Shown piece after piece: positions 22,195 through 33,475 of a DNA stretch of 64,000 bases. Where the stretch lies: NCBI RefSeq assembly GCF_902459465.1, contig NC_047062.1:32482673-32546672 (forward strand). The letters are read 5' to 3'. The position numbers were made by a program, and so were the translations under genes. A model generated the notes under the pieces. That model did not search any database and was not told the origin of the DNA. It saw only the letters and a list, made by a program, of their open reading frames with translations. The DNA is from Asterias rubens. Its lineage: Eukaryota > Echinodermata > Asteroidea > Forcipulatida > Asteriidae. How positions within the stretch are numbered: position 1 is the first letter of the stretch; each line of letters starts with the position of its first letter.

Positions 22195-22800
22195 ACAACC
22201 TCATGCCTGTTGCCCATCTTCACTCACGGACTTCATTCAGGAGATCGTCTAACCTCAAAAGAACTGCTTCTCCAAATTAAGGATCAGCCAAATAATTTTG
22301 AAGCTTTTAGGCTTCAAGTGGAAGGCTGTTATCTGTGAACGTATGGACTCAACAAGTAAAAATTCTTGTCCAATGTCCAGTGGGGTATTGGTCTTTTGTT
22401 TTTGTGTCAAAGTTATCAACATTTGGGTTTCCGGCCATGCACAATTTTGGTTTCCCCAACTTGGCTCCAGTTAGCTGTACATTTTTAAAGGCCTAGCCTG
22501 CATACATTTTGAGAAATTAAGTCCTCAAATAAGACGTACGTGTAACTAAATGGTTTGAGTTGTAGGGCTACCTAGGAGCAGGTTTCACAAGCCCTAGCTC
22601 ATCAGCAAAAATATATAATATATATATAAAAACACCTGTTGAGTATTGATACCATAAGAATAGAGAGTAACAGCAACAATCCCATTATTCACTCACTGAC
22701 TTAATTTAGTAAACTGCCTTACCTATCAAGACTGCTCCTCCAAATTATGTCTCTGCCAAACAAAAGTTTCAATCAGGCATTGTGAATGTCTGGAGAATTC
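22195..22800. repeat. Duplicated non-coding unit, about 470-bp spacing
   Basis: Blocks AACAGCAACAA, TTCACTCACGGACTTCATT and CTGCTTCTCCAAATTA at 22195-22290 recur in the same order at 22668-22755 in diverged form. On the minus strand the second copy offers TTTGTTTGGCAG and a GTAAGG donor about 30 nt later, but that mini-exon carries stops. It is probably another decayed tandem segment. Confidence 0.5.
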
Positions 22801-23146
22801 ATCGAGCATGTCTGGAGAAGTTGAGATCCCTGTTCAATTTATCTAAGCATCTGGTGATCACTTCCATCCTAGTAGAAGAACATCTCAACTGTATGGTTCG
22901 TCCACTTGCCCTAGCCAGAAAAGGTTGTGGTGAATATCCTTGGCAACCACCTGAAAGAGAAAAATTACTATAGAGCAGGAGTTGATAAAGGTACACTGAA
23001 CTGTTTGATGGATGCCACACTGTCTGAAGGCATGCCAATATTCAGCAGAAAAACAGATTTCTCCCCAGCAAAGAACAATCCTGTATTTTGACTTTAACAG
23101 GATGGTACTCTCTTAAGTGATTGAAAGAATGCATAAATTCAAACCT

Positions 23147-26100
23147 TCATAAATCTTTTGCTGAGACGATTGGCAGCTCCAGCATTGCATTCACCACACC
23201 CTGACTACACTGAGGGATGACAGCCTGCAAGATAACTAACAAAACAATGGCTTTAAAAAATACTGAAAACAAATCAGTTTTTAACCTCATCATACTTGGA
23301 CAAAAATTAAGTTCAATTTTGGTAACGATAAAATTTACATTGTCATGAAAGAATGTACAACATTGTACACTATAATGTGCACAATTTTCTTGAGAAAATG
23401 CTGACATGAAGTCTAGACTTTTCTGCTAACTACATTTGTGTAAAACAGTAATCAAAAGCCATCTAAAAAGTACAAGGTCGAGAATTCAGTGCATTTCACA
23501 CATCAGTGTTTAGTAAACAAAAGTACAACATAAAATAACCTTGAGCTGGCAGTTTTATCCTACTACATTAACATCAACACTAAACTTGCATAAAAATTTG
23601 ATTTGTGGTTTGTGGTGTCTACTTTGCTGTAGATTTTGCAGTACATGTATATTTCGGAATTCCAGAAACTATTTAGTTTAGAAAACAATTGTTTCTTTAT
23701 TAACTTCAACCAGGGCGAAAGGTAGGATAACCAGCCGTGACTACTACTTTAACTTTGTGGATGGAGGTGACTTCTCTTTATTAACTTCATTTCGCACAGT
23801 GCATTCGTAATTTAGTCATCCTCAGTAAAATAAAATGCAAAACTGTTCCCCCCCAAAAAAAAATAAATATATATATACACAGCAAAAGGGATGTACACAT
23901 GGTTATACCGAAAACTGATTATACAATGATACCTCACCATGCATTGACTCAAAAACTATAATACTAAACTTCCTCCCCCTTAAAAACAGCTTTCAGTGTT
24001 GGCACACGGGACAAGAATGTCCAGACTACAGTTATCACATCTTGCTCTCTTCACATGTTCGAGTGTCCTTAGATTGCCCTTGATGTGTAAGTACCTCAAA
24101 CAAAACATGAAAGGACTTCTTGAACTTGAATAGCCTCATAATCAAACTCCGCAGAGCTCGCTCCAGGGACCTGGATGTTTTGTCTTCATGCTTGGATCTC
24201 ACATCCGAAGGTTGTCAAAGACCCAAGCTCAGAGAAGTCTGGTGGGTGTTTCCATTCTGTATCTTTGGTCCTGTTGTTTTCTTTTCTGGGGAGTGAATGT
24301 CTTGGGAGTGACATGGTACATGTTGTCATTAGATAGTTCTTCAGATAGTCCTTCAGATCTCATCCAGGTCTGATAGTCGTACTCCATCACTCTAGTACTC
24401 CATCCATCCCTTGCATCACTCTCAGCATCATAAGTGGATTAAGTTCACACCAGGTGAATGCTTGAGTACACCTCAACACACATGTAGCTGGATCACTACA
24501 GGTCCTATACACCTTGGCATAGCTGGATCACTACTAGTCCTGCACCATCCTTCTTTCACCAGAGGCAGTTGTCAGCTAAGGAATTGCTCCCTCAATGTAC
24601 AAGTAACAGTCAAACACAGTGATTCAATTTATGTAATTATTAAACATTTATTTCCATCATGACCACTACAGTACACAGACAAATCAAGACAAAGAATGAG
24701 CATTGCTGGAGTCTCTGTAAAATAAAATGAATAACAAGAAGCAATTTTCTCCACAAGACAATCAAAGCATACTGATCAATGATCATAACGTCCGTCGATA
24801 TTTCAAAAATACTCAAAAACTCAATATTTTTTTGACATCGAAATCGCCGATGTCACTTTTTTAATCATATTGATATATCGAAATATGCAAAAAACAGGCA
24901 TGAAATTCTTCATTCAGCTGAAGAAAAAAAACCCTGAAAATAATTTCATGGTGTAACTAAAGAATGCCGTCGATTATTTTGTCCCTTTTTCATCTGGTTC
25001 TAGCCCGCCACCCCCTTATACATCAAGCAATAAAACACAACGGAGCCAGACTGTGCAGAATAAAGTGTAGAAGGTATGCTGTATGAGGAGAATTGTGTCA
25101 AAACACATGGAGCCAGACTGTGCATTAACAGTGTACAATGTCTGCTGTCAAAGACCAGTATCCTCACTTGGTGTATACCAACAATGCATAAAATCACAAA
25201 TCTGTGAACATTTGGACCAATTAATTGGTCACCAAAGTTGCAAGAGAATAATGAAAGAAAAAAAAATTTGTACAATTTTGTGTTCTTTCATCAGTATGCA
25301 TAATAAATGGATGCATCAGGCCTGAAGTCTTTTAATATTTGAGTGAGAAATGTACATGTACCTCTTTCTCAAAAACTCTGTTTCTCACAATGTTTTATAC
25401 GGTCAACAGCTCTCCATTGCTCGTTACCAAGTAAGTTTCTACGCTTACAGTTATTTTGAGTAATTACCAATAGTGTCCGGTGCTTTTTTAACAAACTGCT
25501 GTAAGTTTTGTACTGGGATCATTGGGAGACTGTGGCTCCACGGTACCCACACTGCGATCTCAACTACAGTTTGGGTGCCCCAACTCTAGCATTCAAGCTG
25601 GGGCCAGTCATTTAGGGCGATTGTCAAATTAGTGCAGAACATGGAGATTGCCGTGTCTCAACTCATTGGTTGACTCGACTCATTGACACAGAGAAAAAAA
25701 CACCTCTCGGGGTCAGTTACTTTCAAGGGAAAATTTATTTCCTTACTCGGACAAAAAAAGGATTCACAGTTAAACAAAACAAACAGTTAGCACAACAAAT
25801 AATGACAAGTCCCTCGTACCTCAAGAGCCTTCAACATCTTCCAAAATACTATTATTTGGGGTTAAATTAATAATTAATTTAAATTAATTTATCTATGTAT
25901 TTTTTGTTTAGGGTGGGGGGCATTACATCAAGTTCTTTCGCCTGCAACAATAACAACAACTTGATACTAAATAAAACCAATTCATTTTGGGCTCTATTAT
26001 TTCTTGGCATATTAATTTCAATACTCCACACAAGAAGATGATAGTTCATTACAATGCACAGTTCAAATTTTTCCTTCAAAACATCAGTTGGGCAAAACAT

Positions 26101-28977
26101 ACATCACACAAAATGAATTGACATCGATAAAATTAAATTTATGTTTTGGAAGGCATACATGTATCGTTAGGACCAACTGAACAAAGAATAAAGCTTTCAG
26201 CTCGGGTAGACAGTTAATCTTGTGATGAAAAACACATGTTTGAAACATATTATGTGTTGTTACTTTGCCTTCAAGACAATCACTACTGGTACTGGACAAA
26301 ACGCACATCATCCCCAAAAAAAACAATAAAAAACCCCAGAACAAAACATGTACCCAGTGGTACACTTGTTAGGGTCATAGTTTTTGGAGGGTCAAATCTA
26401 TTTCCGAATACCACGGCCATTTATTTGGGATGAGTCCACTTTTAAACACTACTAGACATTACTAAGCATCAACTGACAGTTCAATGAAGAAGGTTTTATG
26501 ATGGACTCACCTGAGTAACTTGAGGTAGTTGTAACACGCTGTTCCTTGTCTTTGAGCTTGATTGAATGCTTTTCACTGCAGGGAGGGCCAAATGAGCAGT
26601 ACAGTTGTGCTTTTATCAGTTCAGCAAACACTTGTACATGTATGGTACCCAGCACCATCCACACTGAAGCTGGTTTAAACTGTGCGAGATATAAGAACTA
26701 AACTGTTAAAACATGTAGGGCCTACATAATGTAAATAAAACAGTCAGGATTCAAACTGCATACATGTAGTTAAAATGTGAGTGGTATCTTGACAATTCAA
26801 TAAAAAACATTTGCATTTAAGGTAAAAAAAACTTTTCAAAAATAATTGTTTTTCTGCTACCGAGTTTGTCTGATTCTTTGTACCATTGACCTAATTCAGA
26901 CTAGCTTCAAACAGTCCCTCAGAGCCTTAAGGTAGGTTTATACCCACTGCGTATGCATAGCACGAACCCATTTATCAGTTTCCTTGCACTGCACGAAAGT
27001 GTGCACACAAATTGACACGTGCGTTTCGGCACTCGATTCAGACCATGAATTTCACCTTTGAAATGGCAAGGCCGTTTTCATTAGAGAATCTTTAAGTGTA
27101 TGTGAAACTTTTTCAAGGGGCATCAAGGCCAAGAGCAGCATGACCAGGACCAAATCTTTAATTGAACCATTATGTAGCCTGGGTGGTCTTGACAATGCTA
27201 CTCGCTTTACACAAAATTTAGTCCATGGAAATAAGCGTTTGCAATTTGTGCCATCGCCTGCACAATTAGCAATGGCAAAAGTTGCATGAATTGTTATTTT
27301 GAAATCTTTAAATTACATGTAGGTGATGTTTTGAGGGAGCACCATGTAGAATATCTCTTTTGGAAAAAACCCCAACTCTACTCAAAACTGTCTGCCGCAA
27401 TGCATCTTTGGAATTAAAAATTAGTCACGACTAGTGTCAAAGTCACAGGCACGACTAGTCGAGAAAAGTGGCCGAGAGCGTGGCCAATCGCGCACCAATC
27501 GTGGGCCAAACGTGGGAGGATATCCATGGTTTGGTTGGGGTGGGATCTCTAGGTCGGGAAGCTGCAAAGTCTCCCCATGCTTATTTTGAACATGTTCAAA
27601 ATAAACAAAGCCGGGGCTGGGCAAAGTTGTAGTGGGAATGCCATTATTGTACAAGCAGCGTAGTAGCATTGTGGTATGATCTCTATGATCGTAATTAAAA
27701 CGCAGCACCGTCGGCAACCATTTCAAAGTAGAAAACCACTTGGTCAGCAATGGTCTTGGTGTAATCGTCAGTAATCGTAGTTGCAGTTAGAAAGACTTGT
27801 TGTAGTGAACAATATTTCCTGGCGCAAAATCTACCTAAAAGGGGTGTTACAAGGCAGCGCAGCTGTGCATGTGCGCTGTCCGTTTACAATGCCTGCCGTT
27901 CACTCATGTAGCGCACACGGCTCGGCCGCGGCTCGGCAGTTCGTCGATCTAATAGACTGGTACCTGCGGTTCAGTGCTTGATGACCAAAACATAAAGTGA
28001 AAGTAAAACAAAACATGAAATGCATGGGACAGGTTCAAATATCAACCTGAGACTGTTTCGCTCCGGGATCTGAATAGTTTTTGTAGCTTTCTTCAAAATA
28101 TTTGTATCAATGGTGTTATGAAAGGATTCATGCATCATTGAGGATTAAGTTCGTGTTCCTAGAATTTGTATCATGATTTTCAAAAGCGGTAAATATGGAG
28201 CGAATCTGTTGACTGGCTGTCAACAATTTTCTTGTTTGACCATTTCGCCCTGTACAATTCAAATTTAACTGGCTCCGCTATCGGGAGAAATGTTATGTTA
28301 TCGCAACTAGCAAAAAAAAGTTTTAAAAAGTAATCACATGGTCCTCTGTCTGAACATTATCCCAACCAATGATTTGTTTACAGGTAGAACCAAGGTCCAC
28401 ATGCATGACATGGTTGAAAGACAGGAAAAAAACCACTGAGCCAACCCGACTGTCAAAAGTAGTATGCAGGTTTTCCTTTAAACAACCCATGCAATACACA
28501 CCCAAACAAACTGTTAATTTATCCAGTTGTCAATTCAACAAGTCTTAAATTAAAATGATCTCGGAAAACTTTCCGTACCCTGGTCTGTTCACTAATTTTT
28601 ATGTTTTTACAAAAAGGAATATCATTTGATTGAGTTCATTAGATACTGTTTTATTTCATAACGAATGGAAGTTTCCTTAACTTAGTCTCAATGACATTTT
28701 AGTTTTCTCACCATAAACCCTTCTGAATGTTTTGTTGGTCTTTATGACAACTGTCGGAAATAGACGAGCTTCAGGCATTATCCACACGTGTGTTTCGAAG
28801 ATTACCGCCACACTGCAATTAATCCTACCGCACACTGCATAATGAGGTTCAGCCCACCCGCCACACTGACAATTTAAGCTATGTGTTTGCACCATTTTAG
28901 CTATTTTGAAACCTCGTATTCACTTTAGAGACTCTTCCAAAAGATTTTACAACTATTATTCAACTCACCTCACTCAT
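23147..28977 (-). CDS. Possible small four-exon gene, unknown product
   Basis: Four minus-strand segments chain in phase. Exon 1 carries the ATG at 28977 (MSE) and a GTGAGT donor after 28969. Exon 2 is 28865-28712 (154 nt, CGGWAEPHYAVCGRINC ... TFRRVY, donor GTGAGA). Exon 3 is 26575-26511 (65 nt, KSIQSSSKTRNSVLQLPQ, acceptor CCTCCCTGCAG, donor GTGAGT). Exon 4 is 23224-23147 (78 nt, AVIPQCSQGVVNAMLELPIV, ending TGA). The CDS sums to 306 nt, or 101 residues. There is no signal peptide, membrane segment or recognised domain. A housekeeping-like promoter lies just upstream. Splice consensus and phase agreement are the only support, so joins could be wrong or further exons missed. Confidence 0.3.
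23225..26510. other. Non-coding stretch (possible intron) with one MITE
   Basis: I see no supported coding sequence. A short (TA)n tract lies near 23865, a long T/A-rich section near 24780-24960, and MITE family 1 copy D at 25133-25490. The remaining open frames are short and show no family similarity. Confidence 0.5.
25133..25490. mobile_element. MITE family 1 copy D
   Basis: It contains TGTCAAAGACCAGTATCCTC, ACTTGGTGTATACC, ATGCATAAAATCACAAATC and the right terminus GTAATTACCAATAGTGTCCG. The left terminus is eroded. The interior matches copies at 49118 and 52954. Confidence 0.8.
27056..27150. repeat. Dispersed repeat with GGGGCATCAAGGCCAAGAGC core
   Basis: The segment TGGCAAGGCCGTTTTCATTA, then TGTGAAACTTTTTCAAGGGG, then CATCAAGGCCAAGAG also occurs at 30655-30735 (CAAGGCCATTTTCATTTGG, GGGGCACCAAGGCCAAGAGG) and more weakly at 45175-45200 and 51735-51800. 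It is interspersed and short with no visible ends, so it is probably a fragment of a larger unidentified element. Confidence 0.55.
27421..27750 (-). other. Unassigned 110-codon open frame
   Basis: The frame reads FSTLKWLPTVLRFNYDHRDH, then PGFVYFEHVQNKHGE and PPTFGPRLVRDW. It is less AT-rich than its surroundings and longer than most chance frames here. It lies in the proposed intron between candidate exons at 28712 and 26575 on the same strand, but lacks convincing splice sites in register. I do not recognise a family, and a chance frame remains the default explanation. Confidence 0.15.
28560..28685. mobile_element. Diverged relative of the 48753-48905 MITE
   Basis: Shares ACTTTCCGTA at its left end and the interior TTTTTACAAAAAGG, ATATCATTTGATTGAG and TTAGATACTGTTTTATTTCA with the foldback element in SEL1L intron 1. 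It ends in GGAAGTTTCC, the inverted counterpart. Terminal repeats are strongly eroded. Confidence 0.55.
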
Positions 28978-29052
28978 TTTGCAGTGGTTTTGTCAACCGA
29001 ATCGGCTATAAAATACAGAATAACCGGAGAGAAAATTTAGAGTCTTCCGCGG

Positions 29053-29126
29053 TCAGCCATTTTGTCTTCAAAGAAAGGCCAGCGTCTCGCCGAAAAATGT
29101 GCTCATCAAAGTAGCCCCGACGTCAC
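29053..29126 (-). promoter_or_regulatory. CpG-rich promoter with YY1-like and CRE-like motifs
   Basis: On the minus strand a CAAAATGGC motif (complement of 29056-29064) matches the YY1 initiator-type element common at housekeeping transcription starts, and a GTGACGTC CRE-like site is the complement of 29119-29126. The sequence is CpG-rich and lies about 80-150 bp upstream of the ATG at 28977. ATGGCTGACCGCGG followed soon by TAA would be a short upstream reading frame. No TATA box is seen. Confidence 0.4.
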
Positions 29127-29194
29127 ACTGCGGGGCTCACATTACAAAGCCAGGGGACCAGTCTAATATCGAAGGGGCGAGCCAATGTGACTAT

Positions 29195-29485
29195 GGCCGT
29201 GTCCGAAACGGCGACTTCGGCTACAGCTACGGCTAGATCGCGCGCGTCTGCTATCCTTCAACACTGGTAGACGCGCTGATCTAGACGTAGCTGTAGCCGA
29301 AGTCGTCGTTTCGGACACGGCCTTGTAGCCGAAGTCGTCGTTTCGGACACGGCCTTAGGCCGTGTCCGAAACGACGACTTCGGCTACAGCTATGGCTAGA
29401 TCGCGCGCTTCTGCTATTCTTCAACACTGGTAGACGCGCTGATCTAGCCGTAGCTGTAGCCGAAGTCGTCGTTTCGGACACGGCC
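29195..29485. mobile_element. Near-perfect palindromic MITE, two copies plus an end
   Basis: Copy 1 (29195-29322) begins GGCCGTGTCCGAAACGGCGA and ends with its inverted complement. A stranded right end follows (29325-29354), then copy 2 (29357-29485). Each copy is an almost complete inverted repeat of about 55 bp per arm around a short loop (CTATCCTTCAACACTGG), so each would form a long hairpin. The ACTTCGGCTACAGCTACGG and CGTAGCTGTAGCCGAAGT arms are distinctive. Confidence 0.85.
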
Positions 29486-30401
29486 TATTTGCATATCTCA
29501 ACTGTTCATGGATGGATACCATTGGTCATGAGAACGAAGGGCAACCATTTTATTTTAGGGGAAACTCTTTTCGTGCTATGGAGGAGATACAAATAAGATA
29601 CAAATTTTGTTGAGCCATCAATGTGGATAAACGGTTAAAGTATAGCATTGGTATTAAACATGTTGATGCTTTGAAGACTTTTGGAAACATGTGTAGATTG
29701 TGCGACGAAGAGCTGTAAAGGAAACCAACCCTTCGTGAACATCCCCATTAAAGAATGGAGCAAGTTCACCATGATTTCTAGATAACTAAATTTGTGGGCA
29801 AAAAGAATTCCCCTTGACCTAAATATTTGATAACCAGCCCATCACACTGTAGACTTGATGATAAGTCGTTATCGCTACCCCCTAACACACATTCTGCCGT
29901 CATGCAAAAGTCACAGCTAGTGCGATTCTTGTTCATGCAACGGTCGTAGGAAGCCCGTGGCAAGGTCCGTCAGCACACATATGGACCCTGTCTATGTTCT
30001 GCTGAGCAAAAATCAGGATGTGGATGTACCAGTCAAGTCATACTTGTGAGATGGTATTTTTTGTACAATTTTTACATTTCATTTATGCATATATTTGTTC
30101 ATTCACTTTCCCGATGACATTTGACGAGATGTGCTCATCTTAACTGACGACGTTCATTTTGTTTTAAACGAAGTTCCGATCAAATCAGTAGGTATTGCGC
30201 CCTCTACCGTTGACTAAAAAAACACAGCGTCTCCAATCAAGACTAGTCTCTATCAGGCACAGCGTAAACGCTTGCCATTCTCGGCGACAAGATAGACTTG
30301 ACCCCAAGTCTGACTTTCGTCCTTTATTGACACCCCACTGCATGCACCTCACATAAAAAGAGGGCGCGCGTACAGAAGCTCTTATTTATTATTTATACTG
30401 G

Positions 30402-30617
30402 GTGCGTTCTTTTAGCTTCCCTGTGTCGACCCCGGTCTGCGCGCCCCGGTACGTTCGAATAGCTTGACGGGGCTCACCCGGGTCAGCCCCCAGTGCCCTG
30501 CTTGTGGAGTGGGTCACTTGGGGGTGACCTGAGGTGCATGCCGTCACCACAAAAGGGCGAATGTGATCGTTCGATTAGCTCTTTTCAGCTGGGGCTCACC
30601 CGAGCACGAGACCCGAC
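30402..30617. mobile_element. MITE family 2 copy (GTGCGTTCG ends), truncated
   Basis: Begins GTGCGTTCTTTTAGCTTCCC then TGTCGACCCCGGTCTG. It is the reverse complement of the complete copy at 33231-33475 across CCCAGTGCCCTGCTTGTGGA, TGCCGTCACCAC and GTGATCGTTCGATTAGCTC. The far terminal repeat is missing or eroded after about 30617. It is GC-rich compared with the surroundings. Confidence 0.8.
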
Positions 30618-31109
30618 TTGAACCAAGTCTACAATATTAACCTGGAAGTTTATCTTTGAAAGAGCAAGGCCATTTTCATTTGGTCAATGTTAAACTTTTG
30701 AAGGGGCACCAAGGCCAAGAGGGGCAATACAGGCCATCTTCTGTAATTCCAGGCCTACAACATGGCCACCATAGGGAAATACACAGTGTTCCGAAGACTC
30801 ACCATACTGCGATAAAACTCGTTACATTTAATCTTATTTCTTTGACATTACAAATACATTATTTATTGAAATGAAATATTAAGTTTTTTTGACACACTGA
30901 AAGTGCTCAAATCCACTGACCATGCTAAGTAATCTTGTTGCAAGAGGAGAGGTTCAATGACACTGAAAGGTTGCCATCAATGGGCCACACGGGAGAAAAG
31001 ATGGTGTCCCTGAACGTGAACCTATACGTTATCAAATGACCGCAGAAGTGCATGGTTAAAATACATTGAAGGTTTCCCTTCATGGGCCAGAGGAGAAGAT
31101 GCAGTAAAG

Positions 31110-31424
31110 ATGGATGACGAGTAATGGGGAGAGGTTGATGGTATAAAACATTGTGAGAAATGGCTCCCTCTGAAGTGCCATAATTTTCCACGAATTTGAA
31201 TTCGAGACCTCAAGTTTAGAATTTGAGGTCCTCGAAATCAACCATCTAAACGCACACAACCTTCGTATGACAAGGGTATTTTTTCTTTCCTTATTATCTC
31301 GCAGGTTTGATGATCAATTGAGCTCAAATTTTCACAGGTTTGTTATTTTATGCATATGTTGAGATACACCAACTGTGAAGGCTAGTCTTTGACAATTACC
31401 AATAGTGTCCATTGCCTTTAAAGG
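31110..31424. mobile_element. MITE family 1 copy E
   Basis: Contains GAGAGGTTGATGGTATAAAA, GAGAAATGGCTCCCTCTGAA, TCGAGACCTCAAGTTTAGAA and the right terminus AATTACCAATAGTGTCCATT then GCCTTTAAAG. The first part of the element is missing. Confidence 0.85.
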
Positions 31425-31795
31425 GCCGCATGAAGGCGCAGTGTAAAACAAACCAACTATATTATATGAAAATATTACAATAGCCCAATAGGCTTATTCA
31501 TGTGTCCCACCAATCTAAAATTAAAGTGTTCTCATCTGTCGAAGCCTGTCACCTCCTTGTTCTGCCTCTGATATAACAAAAACCTCAAAGAAAGTCAAGA
31601 CCAGAGGCCGCTGCAACCATTCTTCAAACCCACAATTCGGTGTGTACTGTTATATTGTTTGACGATCACGCAAGACATTCTAAAAGTTGGTTGGTATCTT
31701 ACGACACAAGGTACAACCATAAATCTGAATAGAGAGAGTTTAGAACTTGATTTCAAACTAAAAGTTGTTGGATGTTTTGCGAACCACGGCTCCGC

Positions 31796-32299
31796 TTAGT
31801 ACCTGGCTGGTATTTTACAGACGGATGCCCGGGATGAGCCACAAACCACGTCATTCCACAAGAAGTTAGAGGGGATATCCAGGATCTCCATACATTCTCC
31901 ATCACCGCTGGGGCCTCCGTTTAACCAGTTGGTGTAGCCCTGTGAAGGGCTGTCATCAAGAAAGCGCCAAGTTGGAGAGCCACTCGATGTGTCCTTGCGG
32001 TAGCCGAACCAAGTTTTCATGCCACTTTCTCCGTAAACGGATTTGATAAGCAGTAGGAGGAAGTCATGTTCCTCTTGGCTCACAATGGATGCCAGATGAG
32101 ATGGTCTGCCAAGGCGTGACAAACTCTGACAGTACTGTTCAGCTTCATCGAAAGTCTTCTCATCCGTCACAAGAAGGTAGCAATGATTCCCAAAACTTGT
32201 CCATGGACTGATGCAAGACATGCAGGGAGATACGATCAGGAAATGCGACTGAAGAAGGAGAGCTGCAAGAATACTGAAAACAGTGAAGTTTGCTGCCAT
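31796..32299 (-). CDS. Secreted C-type lectin domain protein, single exon
   Basis: The ORF is intact, 167 residues. Residues 1-28 form a signal peptide (MAANFTVFSILAALLLQSHF). Residues 29-165 are one C-type lectin domain with cysteines at 29, 40, 57, 136, 153 and 161, giving the long-form pairing 29-40, 57-161 and 136-153. The family core is present in CISPWTSFGNHCYLL, AEQYCQSL, WFGYRKD, YTNWLNGGP and FLWNDVVC. WND (148-150) is kept, but the usual EPN or QPD sugar-specificity motif is replaced by GPS at about 130-132, so canonical calcium-dependent mannose or galactose binding is doubtful. There is no other domain or membrane anchor. In echinoderms such proteins act in coelomic immunity or the skeletal matrix; the role here is inferred. 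A TATA-like box lies upstream. Confidence 0.93.
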   Translation of the reverse strand: MAANFTVFSILAALLLQSHFLIVSPCMSCISPWTSFGNHCYLLVTDEKTFDEAEQYCQSLSRLGRPSHLASIVSQEEHDFLLLLIKSVYGESGMKTWFGYRKDTSSGSPTWRFLDDSPSQGYTNWLNGGPSGDGECMEILDIPSNFLWNDVVCGSSRASVCKIPARY

Positions 32300-32370
32300 G
32301 TTGAGCGACGAGTGATAGCGTCTGTACTCGGCAAATTGTTGTATGTTAAATGGGCTGGCTAGTTTGCATC

Positions 32371-32380
32371 CCTTTTAAAA
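32371..32380 (-). promoter_or_regulatory. TATA-like box of the C-type lectin gene
   Basis: The minus strand reads TTTTAAAAGG, about 75 bp upstream of the lectin ATG at 32299, followed by ATGCAAAC. Position and composition fit a core promoter with a short 5' untranslated region. Support is sequence context only. Confidence 0.35.
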
Positions 32381-32835
32381 GCCAATTAATTATGCAATGA
32401 ACTCATTCATTTAAATTTTTAACACTTTACGGCTGTAGGCACTTTTTATTATATGAGTGCACTTATTGGAATACCCGAGCCACTGTCCCCTTTAAAGGTC
32501 TGTAGTTTGGTAGTTAACCTGGAATGGAATGGCAATAAAAGCTGACGTTGTACAGCAGATATGGATAATGCACTTTGAGAAACATTTTACCTCAAGGTAT
32601 AACGGTTATGAACAAGAGCAAACTTTTTATACCTCAAAAATTGAACATAAGAAGCGTTATGAATAAATAGGATTAAAATAAACGAACGGTCTCTAATGCC
32701 TTTTAGCGTGGTTGCTGTTGATGATGGAGTTAATTTTTTGATCGTTAAACAACTCTACGCACTGACTGACAGTCATGCTGCATAGGGACCCATGCTTAGA
32801 CATAACAAAAACTAATTAAAAATTGAAGGCAACTG

Positions 32836-33072
32836 TCTTCCAAAGACACTGGACACTATTGGTAATTGTCATTTGGTATATCTCAACATGCATAAAATAA
32901 CAAACCTGTGGAAATTTGAGCTCAATTTTACTACGGTACTTCAGAGAGAGCCGTTTCTCACAATGTTTTATACTATCAACAGCTCTCAGCTCTCCATTGA
33001 TCGTCAACAAGTAAGTTTCTATGCTAACAATTAATTTGAGTGGTTACCGATATTGTCCAGTGCCTTTAACTT
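32836..33072. mobile_element. MITE family 1 copy F, internally deleted
   Basis: Both ends are clear: CAAAGACACTGGACACTATT then GGTAATTGTCA on the left, and GGTTACCGATATTGTCCAGT then GCCTTTAAC on the right. The centre is shortened relative to copy H. Confidence 0.88.
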
Positions 33073-33230
33073 AAAGGTTCCTAGTTCTTAAAGCGCATTT
33101 TAAATTACGTATTATTGTATAATTACATTCCTTTAATCTTTCTAAGCTCCCTTGGGAGTATATAACAGCCCCGGCTACCGACGGAATGTCCTCCTCTATC
33201 CTCCTAAGTGAAGATAAGCAATTATAGAGT

Positions 33231-33475
33231 GCGTTCGTTACTAATAGCTTCCCTGGGTCGACCCCACGGTGCTCACTTCGGGTGAGCCCCTGACAAGAGC
33301 TAATCGAACGATCACACTCGCCCTCTCGTGGTGACGGCATGCTCATCAGGTCACCCCAAGTGACCCACTCCACAAGCAGGGCACTGGGTGCTGACCTGGG
33401 TGAACCCCGTCAAAGCTAATCGAACGTACCGGGGCAGACCGGGGTCGACCCAGGGAAGCAAACCGAACGCACCCA
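33231..33475. mobile_element. MITE family 2, complete copy
   Basis: The left end GTGCGTTCGTTACTAATAGC then TTCCCTGGGTCGACCCC is matched by its inverted complement at the right end (GGGGTCGACCCAGGGAAGC ... CGAACGCAC). Length about 245 bp, GC-rich, no coding. It is the inverted counterpart of the copy at 30402. The two copies bracket the C-type lectin gene. Confidence 0.88.

Noticed and set aside
30402-33475. Composite transposon carrying the C-type lectin gene between inverted MITE family 2 copies
   Set aside because: The copies are short high-copy MITEs, one is truncated, and no target duplication spanning the whole segment is visible. Chance bracketing is more likely.
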